A stretch of 23,888 nucleotides of DNA from an uncultured Polycyclovorans sp. (GTDB lineage: Bacteria > Pseudomonadota > Gammaproteobacteria > Nevskiales > Nevskiaceae): NCBI GenBank assembly GCA_936928855.1, contig CAKZHZ010000038.1, positions 1 through 23,888 of the forward strand. Reading direction: 5' to 3'. Below are positions 1 through 6,924 of the stretch, piece by piece. Below the pieces are notes generated by a model that saw only the letters and a list, made by a program, of their open reading frames with translations, had not been told where the DNA came from and did not search any database. Numbering within the stretch: the stretch's first letter is position 1; each line of letters opens with the position of its first letter. A program made the translations under genes and the position numbers.

Positions 1-859
1 TGACCAGGCAGACGTTGCCGGTGCGCTCGCCGTTGCCGAACAGGCAGCCCTCGATACGGTCGGCGCCCGCCATCAAGGCAAACTCGCCTGCGGCGATCCC
101 GGTGCCACGGTCGTTATGCGGATGCACCGACAGAATCACCGCATCCCGTCGTGAGATGTTGCGGTGCATCCACTCGATCATGTCGGCGAAGATGTTCGGT
201 GTGGAATGCTCCACCGTTGATGGCAGATTGATGATGATCGGCCGTTCCGGTGTTGCCCCCGACGCCTCCACCACGGCATCCACCACCCGCTTTGAAAACG
301 CCAGCTCGGTGCCGGAAAACATCTCGGGGGAGTACTCGAAACGCCAGTCGGTTCCGGGGTTGGCTTCCGCCAGCTCGCGCGCCAGCCGGATATGCGACAC
401 CGCCAGCTCGACGATCTCGTCCTCGCTCATCTTGAACACGACGCGGCGCATGATCGGCGCCACTGCGTTGTACACGTGGACGATGGCCCGGGGCGCGCCT
501 CTCAATGCTTCGAAAGTCCGTCGGATCAGTGTTTCGCGCGCCGGCGTCAGCACCTGGATGGTGACATCGTCCGGGATCAGACCGTTGTCGATCAGGTGGC
601 GATGGAAATCGAACTCCGTCTGCGACGCCGACGGGAAGCCGACCTCGATCTCCTTGAATCCGGTCTTCACCAGCAACTCGAACATCCGCAGCTTGCGCTC
701 TGCGTTCATCGGCTCGATCAGCGCCTGATTGCCATCGCGAAGGTCGGTGGACAACCAGATCGGCGGGCGCGTGATCACCGCGTCCGGCCAGGTACGATCA
801 CGCAGGCCGACCGGGGCAAACGGTCGATATTTCTTGGAGGGATCAGTCAACATAGCCAT
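1..859 (-). CDS. leuA: 2-isopropylmalate synthase, N-terminal part (truncated by window edge)
   Basis: This enzyme condenses acetyl-CoA with 2-oxoisovalerate, the first committed step of leucine synthesis, in the cytoplasm. About 286 residues are visible; the C-terminal part, including the leucine-binding regulatory domain, lies outside the window. The N-terminal TIM-barrel signatures are clear: STDLRDGNQ near residues 37-45 (metal-binding Asp42) and SVHPHNDRGTG near 244-254 (metal-binding His246/His248), followed by a GCLFGNGERTGN block. The DRTWPD and GFPSASQTEFDF blocks match the long LeuA class known from yeast and actinobacteria rather than the E. coli-type short class. The ATG at 859 is chosen because GAGG lies about 7 nt upstream; a second ATG at 853 lacks that spacing. 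A leucine-rich leader peptide gene lies just upstream, so attenuation control is likely. Confidence 0.96.
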   Translation of the reverse strand, partial: MAMLTDPSKKYRPFAPVGLRDRTWPDAVITRPPIWLSTDLRDGNQALIEPMNAERKLRMFELLVKTGFKEIEVGFPSASQTEFDFHRHLIDNGLIPDDVTIQVLTPARETLIRRTFEALRGAPRAIVHVYNAVAPIMRRVVFKMSEDEIVELAVSHIRLARELAEANPGTDWRFEYSPEMFSGTELAFSKRVVDAVVEASGATPERPIIINLPSTVEHSTPNIFADMIEWMHRNISRRDAVILSVHPHNDRGTGIAAGEFALMAGADRIEGCLFGNGERTGNVCLV

Positions 860-965
860 GGAACACCTCAGGTCTTCCGGCACGCGCCATGCGCGTTGCC
901 GTGCGATACGGGGAAAAGCGGTTCAGGATGGCGCGGCTTGGGCCCCGCGCGGGCGCTGTTCGTCG

Positions 966-983
966 TTCTGCCTTACGGCAGAA
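966..983 (-). promoter_or_regulatory. Hairpin over the leader-peptide stop codon (leu attenuator element)
   Basis: A 7-bp perfect stem (TTCTGCC, four-base loop, GGCAGAA) surrounds the TAA stop of the leucine leader peptide. An alternative 6-bp stem pairs CTTACG (972-977) with CGTAAG (991-996) and cannot form at the same time because the two share bases 972 and 977. A longer-range GCGCTG/CAGCGC pairing (953-958 with 1000-1005) encloses both. Mutually exclusive pairings driven by ribosome position are the hallmark of amino-acid attenuators. The assignment of terminator and antiterminator is inference: the best terminator-like stem further down (GCGCGG/CCGCGC) has its short T-run some distance away. 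Confidence 0.55.
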
Positions 984-1059
984 GGCGAAGCGTAAGTCGC
1001 AGCGCAGCACCGCGGCGGGTGGCCACGGAGAAGACCGGCTTGGCGTGCGACGTGTTCAT
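973..1059 (-). CDS. leuL: leu operon leader peptide (28 residues)
   Basis: A short reading frame between pssA and leuA ends in ALRLTLRLLP followed by TAA, giving five leucines in the last nine residues. Three of the five use CTT, whereas the surrounding genes mostly use CTG or CTC. This is the arrangement expected of a leader peptide whose translation senses charged leucyl-tRNA. It is 28 codons long, near the size of E. coli LeuL, and lies about 110 nt upstream of leuA. The ATG at 1059 falls almost exactly at the start point predicted from the promoter at 1068-1095, and no Shine-Dalgarno is well placed (a GGAG lies about 14 nt upstream), so the transcript may be leaderless. The peptide is probably regulatory only, with no function of its own. 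Confidence 0.78.
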   Translation of the reverse strand: MNTSHAKPVFSVATRRGAALRLTLRLLP

Positions 1060-1067
1060 GAAGCCGA

Positions 1068-1095
1068 ATGATACTCCAATCGCTTGCGTGATCAA
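1068..1095 (-). promoter_or_regulatory. Probable sigma-70 promoter for leuL-leuA
   Basis: Reading the minus strand, TTGATC (1095-1090) and TATCAT (1073-1068) are separated by 16 bp. The -35 box overlaps the pssA stop codon. The predicted transcription start falls near 1059-1061, at the leader-peptide ATG. Confidence 0.55.
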
Positions 1096-1856
1096 GCCGC
1101 CGCTGAGCGGCCGCGATACCGCCGCCATGCGGCCAGCACTGGTGCCGACATGGCATAGCCGAAGAACGCGACGAACAACACCAACGGCGGATTGGTGGCC
1201 ACCAGTGCGATCAGCCCGACTGCGAGCAGCAGCTTGACGAACGGCACACGCTCGGCAAGTTTCACCTGCTTGAAGCTGGCATACCGGAAATTGCTGACCA
1301 TCAGCAAACCGATGCTGATGGTCAGCAACGTCGCCGGCACCAGTAGCGCATCGCCCTCCCACCCGTTGCTGTGCGCTGTCCACACGAAAAAGGTGACCAC
1401 CGCCGCCGCCGCCGGGCTCGGCAGCCCGAAGAAGTCCTTGTTGCTGCCGGCAATGGCTGCCAGCACATTGAACCGCGCCAGTCTCAAGGCAGCGCAGGCC
1501 GTGAAGAGGAACGCCGCCACCCATCCCAACTTGCCGCCCAGCCACTTGTATTCGGCCAGGTGGTGCAGACTGAAGGCATAGATCACCACCGACGACGCCA
1601 CACCGAAGGCCACCATGTCGCAGAGCGAATCGTATTCCTTGCCGAAATCGGTCTGCGTATTGGTGAGCCGCGCGATACGGCCATCCAGCGCGTCCGCGAT
1701 CATGGCCCCCAGAATGCCCGTGGCGGCCAACCCGAAATGGCCGTTCATCGCCGACACGATGGCGAAGAATCCGCCGAACAGCGTGCCGGTGGTGAAGAGG
1801 TTCGGCAGCAGGTAGATGCCCTTGCGCTGACGCGGCGATGGATCATGTTCATTCAT
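1092..1856 (-). CDS. pssA: CDP-diacylglycerol--serine O-phosphatidyltransferase
   Basis: This integral membrane enzyme makes phosphatidylserine, precursor of phosphatidylethanolamine, from CDP-diacylglycerol and serine. The CDP-alcohol phosphatidyltransferase signature is complete: D58-G59, A62-R63, G72, D76 and D80, within DGRIARLTNTQTDFGKEYD. Several hydrophobic helices follow. The protein is 254 residues, usual for the Bacillus/Pseudomonas type and unlike the phospholipase-D-type PssA of E. coli. The ATG at 1856 is preferred because the chain then begins with a short hydrophilic tail; an in-frame ATG at 1865 is possible and neither has a strong ribosome site. The gene lies downstream of ilvC, separated from it by a terminator, and just upstream of the leuA leader. 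The ilvC-pssA-leuA neighbourhood is a known gammaproteobacterial order. Confidence 0.93.
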   Translation of the reverse strand: MNEHDPSPRQRKGIYLLPNLFTTGTLFGGFFAIVSAMNGHFGLAATGILGAMIADALDGRIARLTNTQTDFGKEYDSLCDMVAFGVASSVVIYAFSLHHLAEYKWLGGKLGWVAAFLFTACAALRLARFNVLAAIAGSNKDFFGLPSPAAAAVVTFFVWTAHSNGWEGDALLVPATLLTISIGLLMVSNFRYASFKQVKLAERVPFVKLLLAVGLIALVATNPPLVLFVAFFGYAMSAPVLAAWRRYRGRSAAA

Positions 1857-1903
1857 GGCCCGCATGGTAGCGCAGCCCGCTGAGCGCCCCCAGCCCCGCA
1901 ACG

Positions 1904-1929
1904 AAAAACGCCCTCCGAAGAGGGCGTTT
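1904..1929 (-). terminator. Rho-independent terminator after ilvC
   Basis: A 10-bp stem (arms 1906-1915 and 1920-1929) reads on the minus strand as CTC-TTCG-GAG at its apex, the very stable C(UUCG)G tetraloop, and is followed by a run of T. It lies between ilvC and pssA, so pssA should depend on readthrough or its own promoter. Confidence 0.85.
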
Positions 1930-1984
1930 CTGCGGGTGTCGGCAAACCCCTCCCGACGCCAGGATCCCCACGCTACTCGGGGTT

Positions 1985-3007
1985 TTAATTCTTGCTCTTG
2001 TCGACGAGTTTGTTTTTGGAGATCCAGGGCATCATGCCGCGCAGCTTGGCGCCGACTTCCTCGATCTGGTGCTCGGCGCCGAGACGGCGGCGGGCCTTGA
2101 GCATCGGCTGGCCAGCCTGGTTCTCCAGCACGAAGTCGCGGGCGAACTTACCGGTCTGGATGTCGGCCAGCACGCGCTTCATTTCCTGCTTGGTCTGCTC
2201 AGTGATGATGCGCGGGCCGGTCACGTAGTCGCCGTACTCGGCGGTGTTGGAGATCGAGTAGCGCATGGTCGAGATGCCGCCTTCATACATCAGGTCGACG
2301 ATGAGCTTCAGTTCGTGCAGACACTCGAAGTAGGCCATCTCCGGAGCATAGCCGGCTTCCACCAGGGTCTCGAAGCCAGCCTGCACCAGCGCCGAGGCGC
2401 CACCGCAGAGCACCGCCTGCTCGCCGAACAGATCGGTTTCGGTCTCTTCGCGGAAGTTGGTCTCGATGATGCCGGCACGGCCACCGCCGTTGGCGGAGGC
2501 ATAGGACAGTGCGATGTTCTTGGCCTGGCCGGAAGCATCCTGGTGGATGGCGATCAGGCTGGGCACGCCGCCGCCCTGCACGTAGGTGCCGCGAACCGTG
2601 TGCCCGGGCCCCTTCGGGGCCACCATGATGACGTCGAGGTCGGGGCGCGGCTCGATCAGCTGGAAGTGGATGTTGAAGCCGTGCGCGAACGCGAGCACGC
2701 CGCCCTGCTTGAGGTTGGGGGCCACGGACTCGTCATAGATCTTCTTCTGGTCCTGGTCGGGCGCCAGAATCATCACCAGGTCAGCCTGCTTCACCGCCTC
2801 GGCGACTTCCAGCACCTTGAGCCCGGCACCTTCGGCCTTGGCCCAGCTCTTGGAACCCTTGCGCAGAGCGACGGTCACGTCGACACCGGAGTCCTTCAGG
2901 TTCTGGGCGTGGGCATGGCCCTGCGAACCGTAGCCGAGGATGACGACCTTCTTGGACTGGATGATGGAAAGGTCGGCGTCTTTGTCGTAGTAGACGTTAA
3001 TGCTCAC
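1985..3007 (-). CDS. ilvC: Ketol-acid reductoisomerase (NADP+), class I
   Basis: IlvC isomerises and reduces 2-acetolactate or 2-aceto-2-hydroxybutyrate to the dihydroxy acids of valine, leucine and isoleucine synthesis. At 340 residues it matches the short class I form. The NADP-binding GYGSQGHAHAQNLKDSG motif lies near the N-terminus. The catalytic domain shows the acidic metal-binding segments around LFGEQAVLCGG and FECLHELKLIVDLMYEGG. The start is a GTG at 3007, giving the usual INVYYDKDADLS opening, with GGAG about 6 nt upstream. It follows ilvN by 39 nt containing a small CCCCAA/TTGGGG hairpin, and it is closed by a terminator at 1904-1929. It works with ilvN (next upstream) and the ilvB-like gene at 8494. 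Confidence 0.97.
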   Translation of the reverse strand: MSINVYYDKDADLSIIQSKKVVILGYGSQGHAHAQNLKDSGVDVTVALRKGSKSWAKAEGAGLKVLEVAEAVKQADLVMILAPDQDQKKIYDESVAPNLKQGGVLAFAHGFNIHFQLIEPRPDLDVIMVAPKGPGHTVRGTYVQGGGVPSLIAIHQDASGQAKNIALSYASANGGGRAGIIETNFREETETDLFGEQAVLCGGASALVQAGFETLVEAGYAPEMAYFECLHELKLIVDLMYEGGISTMRYSISNTAEYGDYVTGPRIITEQTKQEMKRVLADIQTGKFARDFVLENQAGQPMLKARRRLGAEHQIEEVGAKLRGMMPWISKNKLVDKSKN

Positions 3008-3046
3008 GTGACACTCCGGGTCTTGGGCCCCAAGGCTTGGGGACAA

Positions 3047-3562
3047 TCAGGGGGTTGAATCGTCTTCAGGCGCGGTCAGCGCTGCCGGGCCGCGTTCCAG
3101 CGCCGCAACGCCGCTGCGCACCAGCTCGATGATGGGGGCGACATCGGCCAACTCGGCCAGGAACGCATCGTTTTCGGCCACCGTACCGGTGCTCTGCACC
3201 GTGCGGGTGGTATCGGTCTCGTCCAGCATCACGGCGTGATGGCGACGGGCACAGTCGATCAGCCGGCGTGCCTGTTCGTCAGTGGCGGCCACTTTGACCA
3301 GCACCAGTTCCAGCTCAAGATGATCCCGTGCCGACAGGTCGATGATTTCGACCACATCGACCACCTTGCGCGTCTGCTGCAGGATCTGATGAATGACGGC
3401 GTCCGAACCACTGGTCACCAGGGTCAGTCGGGACACCGCAGGGTCATGGGTCGGCGCTACCGACAATGAGTCGATGTTGTAGCCCCGTGAGGAGAACATG
3501 CCGGCCACGCGGGCCAGCGCCCCCGCTTCGTTCTGCAGAAGAATGGCGATGATATGGCGCAT
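3047..3562 (-). CDS. ilvN: Acetolactate synthase small (regulatory) subunit
   Basis: This is the regulatory partner of acetohydroxyacid synthase; it raises activity of the large subunit and confers valine feedback inhibition. An ACT domain fills residues 4-75 (AILLQNEAGALARVAGMFSSRGYNIDSLSVAPT), followed by the ALS small-subunit C-terminal domain (LVKVAATDEQ, IIELVRSGVAALERG). Its 171 residues compare with 163 in E. coli IlvH. The ATG at 3562 gives the family's usual MRHI opening; an in-frame GTG four codons earlier is possible. Neither start has a recognisable Shine-Dalgarno, and a GC hairpin lies at 3580-3593. In relatives ilvN is translationally coupled to an ilvB directly upstream; here the upstream neighbour is an unrelated lipoprotein gene. 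Confidence 0.95.
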   Translation of the reverse strand: MRHIIAILLQNEAGALARVAGMFSSRGYNIDSLSVAPTHDPAVSRLTLVTSGSDAVIHQILQQTRKVVDVVEIIDLSARDHLELELVLVKVAATDEQARRLIDCARRHHAVMLDETDTTRTVQSTGTVAENDAFLAELADVAPIIELVRSGVAALERGPAALTAPEDDSTP

Positions 3563-3579
3563 AAGGGCGCGCACAATAA

Positions 3580-3593
3580 GGGGGTTTACCCCC
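3580..3593 (-). other. GC hairpin just upstream of ilvN
   Basis: Five G and five C bases flank a TTTA loop, 18 nt upstream of the ilvN ATG. On the minus strand the stem is followed by TTATT, so it could be a weak terminator of the upstream lipoprotein transcript or a block to ilvN translation. Confidence 0.4.
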
Positions 3594-3614
3594 CGGCGCA
3601 ACCATGCCCGCAGC

Positions 3615-3636
3615 CCCGGGGCACTCGGGCCCCGGG
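3615..3636 (-). other. Strong 8-bp hairpin between lipoprotein gene and ilvN
   Basis: CCCGGGGC (3615-3622) and GCCCCGGG (3629-3636) form a perfect stem with a 6-base loop, 22 nt after the lipoprotein stop codon. No T-run follows. It may act in RNA processing or, with the 3580-3593 hairpin, insulate ilvN from upstream transcription. Confidence 0.4.
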
Positions 3637-3657
3637 ACAGCAACCGGCACGCGCGAT

Positions 3658-5388
3658 CTAACTTCCGACTTCGGCCTCGACCGGCACGAACAGGCGCATG
3701 AAACCAAGCAGCTCCAGGCGCCCCCCCTCGATCATCTCGAAGTCCCGTACCAGCGTGACGGCGGGCGACCGCAACTCGGCAAGCATTTCCTTGAAAGTCT
3801 GGGCGGGCACCCGCACCCGCAGCGCCGCACCCTCCAGGCCTCCAGGGAGCACCTCCGCCACGCCACGCCGAACGATCAAGGTACGCGTCTGCGCAAGGTC
3901 CGGAAACTCGAAGACCAGCGCGCTTTCCACCTCAGCCGCCGCCTCTGCATCCAGATTGACCACCAGCCCGTCGAAGAAAGTGGAAAGCGGCATCGCCGAC
4001 AGCATCTCCGGCGAAGGCGTGACGATGCGATTGGGAACCACCAACTCACCCGCCACCTCGCGCGCATGCGTCAGGTACCAGTGACGGGCGTTGGGATTGG
4101 CCTCGTCGGCCGCCAGGCCCCGCAATGCGGCAACGCGAATCTCGCGCACCTCCTCGTCCTTGGGCGCCACCCGACGCAACCGGCTCGTCAGTTCGAGTGC
4201 CCATTGCAGCTCGCCGGCCTGCAGGGCCTCGCGCGCCTTGTCGCGCAGAGTGTCGGCACCGCCCGCCAAAGCCACCCAGCGACGCGCCTGCTCGTCGGGA
4301 GGCAACGGCGCAAGCTCGGCAGGATCACCCGAGTACCAGCCCAAGCGCCCGCCGAACAGACTGCGCGCCGACCACCCCGGCTTGCCATAGAAGGTTTGCA
4401 GGTATGGCGACGCCGCGAGGTGCGGTGGCAGGGCCAGGGTGGCGGCGATCTCATCTGCGGTCTCGCCGGCATTCATGCGCCGGGTGGTCTGGTCGTGCAC
4501 GAAACGGATGGCGTCGCGATAGTCGGTCATCACCTGGGCGATCGTCGCTGCGTCCGTCAGCGGACGTCCATGGCTCGGCACCAGCACCTTCGGCTCAAGA
4601 CGACGCATGGCATCGAGGCTCTGCGCCCACAGCTTGGGGTCCCGGAAGCTGGTGCCGCGCAGCGTGTACAGATTGGGGAACGCCTTGTAGAGGTTGTCGC
4701 CCGGCAGCAGGATGCCGCTGTCCGGTAGCCAGACGAAGATCTGATCCTCGGTCTCCCCGGGGGCATGCACCAGCTCGAAACGTCGCCCCGCCAGCGTGAC
4801 ATCCAGGCGATCCTCGAAGGTGACCGTTGGGCGCAGGATGCTGATATCGGCACCGGCCTCGAGCGCGAGGTGCGAGCCGATGCCGATATTGGTGCGCTCA
4901 TCGTCCGCCAGCAGGCTGCCATACATCCGAAGCGACCGTCGCGTGATCACCGGCTGCAGTTCGCTGGCAATGCGGTCCATGTTGGCGGCGACGTCAACGT
5001 GGGCATAGATCGGCACTTCCGTGCCGGACGCCACGAAGGCTGCCGCCCCCTGCACATGGTCCGGGTGCGAATGGGTGTAGATGATGGCCACCACCGGCTT
5101 GTCGGTCAGTTCACGGAACGCCGCCATCACCTGCCGCGCGGCGTCCAGCGATTCCATGGTGTCGATGACCACCGCACTCTCATCGCCTTCGACCAGGATG
5201 GCGTTGGCAATACCGTATCCCACCGCGACGTGCACGCCGTCAGCCACCGTGATCACGGCCTGCTCGAACTCAGCGTCGTGCGCGTGCAGCGCCGCCGGTG
5301 TCACGGCGGCCGGTGCCGGCGGCGCGCTGCCGCCTCCGCAGCCGGCCAGCCCCAGCACAAGCATCACACCACCGACCACCCCCTTCAC
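3658..5388 (-). CDS. Metallo-beta-lactamase-fold lipoprotein, alkylsulfatase (SdsA/BDS1)-like
   Basis: A 576-residue exported hydrolase. The N-terminus has a lipobox (LAGC, Cys17), so it should be a lipoprotein. The catalytic domain carries the zinc-binding THSHPDH motif (H106, H108, D110, H111), HAPGETEDQ (H208), PGDNLYKAFPNLYTLRG (D231) and PSHG (H273). The NLYTLRG block and the following segments (YGKPGWSARSLFGGRLGWYSGDPAEL, then an SCP2-like C-terminus from about 460) match the alkylsulfatase dimerisation and C-terminal domains. In characterised alkylsulfatases a Glu precedes this block; here it is Gly-Asp, as in ordinary metallo-beta-lactamases, so the substrate may not be a sulfate ester. 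The start is a GTG forming a GTGA overlap with the DUF1329 stop, implying translational coupling. Substrate unknown. Confidence 0.85.
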   Translation of the reverse strand: MKGVVGGVMLVLGLAGCGGGSAPPAPAAVTPAALHAHDAEFEQAVITVADGVHVAVGYGIANAILVEGDESAVVIDTMESLDAARQVMAAFRELTDKPVVAIIYTHSHPDHVQGAAAFVASGTEVPIYAHVDVAANMDRIASELQPVITRRSLRMYGSLLADDERTNIGIGSHLALEAGADISILRPTVTFEDRLDVTLAGRRFELVHAPGETEDQIFVWLPDSGILLPGDNLYKAFPNLYTLRGTSFRDPKLWAQSLDAMRRLEPKVLVPSHGRPLTDAATIAQVMTDYRDAIRFVHDQTTRRMNAGETADEIAATLALPPHLAASPYLQTFYGKPGWSARSLFGGRLGWYSGDPAELAPLPPDEQARRWVALAGGADTLRDKAREALQAGELQWALELTSRLRRVAPKDEEVREIRVAALRGLAADEANPNARHWYLTHAREVAGELVVPNRIVTPSPEMLSAMPLSTFFDGLVVNLDAEAAAEVESALVFEFPDLAQTRTLIVRRGVAEVLPGGLEGAALRVRVPAQTFKEMLAELRSPAVTLVRDFEMIEGGRLELLGFMRLFVPVEAEVGS

Positions 5389-6749
5389 TTGGTGGCCATC
5401 CGCTGCACCGAACCCGTGGTGAAGTGCTCAAGCGCCCAGTCGGTTTCCTCGAACAGGGGCTCCTCGTTGGACAAGTCCATCACCAGATAGCGATTGGCCT
5501 GCAGGTCGTACACGGTACTGGCCGCGTACCCGACCGAGCGCATCCACGGCACCGTGATCAGGTGCCCCTCCTGCACCCGCCACAGGGCGTCGCGGCCGTC
5601 GTACACATCCACCGCAAGGATGCTCCAGGTGTCCTCATCGATGTAGTACGTCCGACGCTTGTACATGTGGGAGGTGCCCTGCCGCAGTTCGCTGTCGAGC
5701 ACCCACACCCGCCGCCGCTCGTAGCGCGTCAGGCGCTGCTCGAGGTGCGATCGGTTCGCCATGTCCTTGTAGCGGACTGCGCTATCGGCAAGCTTGATGG
5801 CGTTGTAGGGCATGTACATCTCGCGCTTGCCGACAATCTTCCAGGTGTAGCGGTCGGTGGCGCCGTTGAACTGATCGAGCTGGTCATTGGTACGCAAACC
5901 GTCCGAGCCGTTGCCCGGATTGTCATAGGCCACATTCGGGGCCCGGCGGATGCGTCGCTGACCGGGGTTGTAGAGCCAGGCACGGCGAGCCTCCGCCACC
6001 TGATCCATGGTTTCATGCACCAACAGCACGCTGCCTGACTGGCGCGCCGGCGCGTAGGTGAACTGCAGGAAGTAGATGATCACGTTGTTCAGCGACGCCG
6101 GCGTCACGTTCGGCTGGTTGTACTGGAACCGAACATCCTCCCTCAGCTTGTAGGGTTGAAACGCCCCGTTGCTCTGGACCGCCAGCTGGGTGTTGTAGCG
6201 CCGCAGACTGGTGCCGCGATAGCGCAGCTTGTGGTTCCAGATCAGCTCCTTCCCCGACTGGGGGATCGGAAACGGGATGCCGGTGATGGCATCAACCAGC
6301 GACTCCCCGTCGTTCTCCAGATGGGCACTCAAGGCATTGCGGGCCGTCGCCTCGTAGACAAAGTCGGGAGCATTGCCGGTACGGCGAGTGGGGTACACCG
6401 GCATCGAATAGCTGTCGCTGAACTTGTCGAACAGCGCCTTCTGGCCGACGGTCAGCATGTCCGCATGCTCGGCGAGATTGGCCTGTGTAATGGTGAAGAT
6501 CGGCGCATCATCATTCACCTCCTGATACCGCGAAGGCTTGCGTTCCTCCCCCGCCGGCGGACGCTCGAAAACCAGCCCGCCCTCCCAGACCGGGATGCTG
6601 CCATCCTCGTTGCCGGCGCGTTCAGCCCCGAGGGGTGTCAGCGTGTCACCGAGCCGGTCGGCCTGTGCCTGCGAAACACCCGCGTCCGCAAGCCCGCTGA
6701 CGCTCATCGAGACCAGCAACCCCATCACCCACCGATGATCCACCTTCAT
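5385..6749 (-). CDS. DUF1329 exported protein, copy A
   Basis: A 454-residue protein with an N-terminal signal peptide (basic start, hydrophobic core near residues 8-22, likely cleavage around ADA-GVS). DUF1329 proteins have a LolA/LolB-like fold, are exported, and are often encoded near DUF1302 and RND-type lipid transport genes; their biochemical role is not established. The conserved blocks TPLGAERAGN, MPVYPTRRTGNAPDFVYE, AWLYNPGQRRIRRAPN and DEDTWSILAVDVYDGRD are present. The ATG at 6749 is supported by GGGAGG about 8 nt upstream. It is co-linear with copy B (6925-8289), of exactly equal length and roughly two-thirds identical by eye. Its stop overlaps the start of the downstream lipoprotein by 4 nt. 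A terminator at 6880-6909 separates it from copy B, so it probably has its own promoter. Confidence 0.9.
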   Translation of the reverse strand: MKVDHRWVMGLLVSMSVSGLADAGVSQAQADRLGDTLTPLGAERAGNEDGSIPVWEGGLVFERPPAGEERKPSRYQEVNDDAPIFTITQANLAEHADMLTVGQKALFDKFSDSYSMPVYPTRRTGNAPDFVYEATARNALSAHLENDGESLVDAITGIPFPIPQSGKELIWNHKLRYRGTSLRRYNTQLAVQSNGAFQPYKLREDVRFQYNQPNVTPASLNNVIIYFLQFTYAPARQSGSVLLVHETMDQVAEARRAWLYNPGQRRIRRAPNVAYDNPGNGSDGLRTNDQLDQFNGATDRYTWKIVGKREMYMPYNAIKLADSAVRYKDMANRSHLEQRLTRYERRRVWVLDSELRQGTSHMYKRRTYYIDEDTWSILAVDVYDGRDALWRVQEGHLITVPWMRSVGYAASTVYDLQANRYLVMDLSNEEPLFEETDWALEHFTTGSVQRMATK

Positions 6750-6879
6750 GACTGACGCCTCCCAATGCACGGAATGTATGTTGTGTTATGCGTCGAGACT
6801 ATCAGCCCCGGGGACCCAGGCAAACGGGAAAATGACCCCGGCCCGGCACCACGACCGGAACCGACCCGCCGCTCAAACG

Positions 6880-6909
6880 AAAAAGCCCCGGCCGAGGCCG
6901 GGGCTTTTT
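6880..6909. terminator. Bidirectional rho-independent terminator after DUF1329 copy B
   Basis: A perfect palindrome: five A, the 9-bp stem GCCCCGGCC / GGCCGGGGC with a GA loop, then five T. It works on either strand and lies directly after the copy B stop codon in the minus direction. Confidence 0.92.
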
Positions 6910-6924
6910 CATTCGGCGAACGGC

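Noticed and set aside
900..950. Classical intrinsic terminator upstream of leuA
   Set aside because: A GCGCGG/CCGCGC stem is present, but its only T-run (TTTT) begins some 14 nt after the stem, so I do not call it a terminator on its own.
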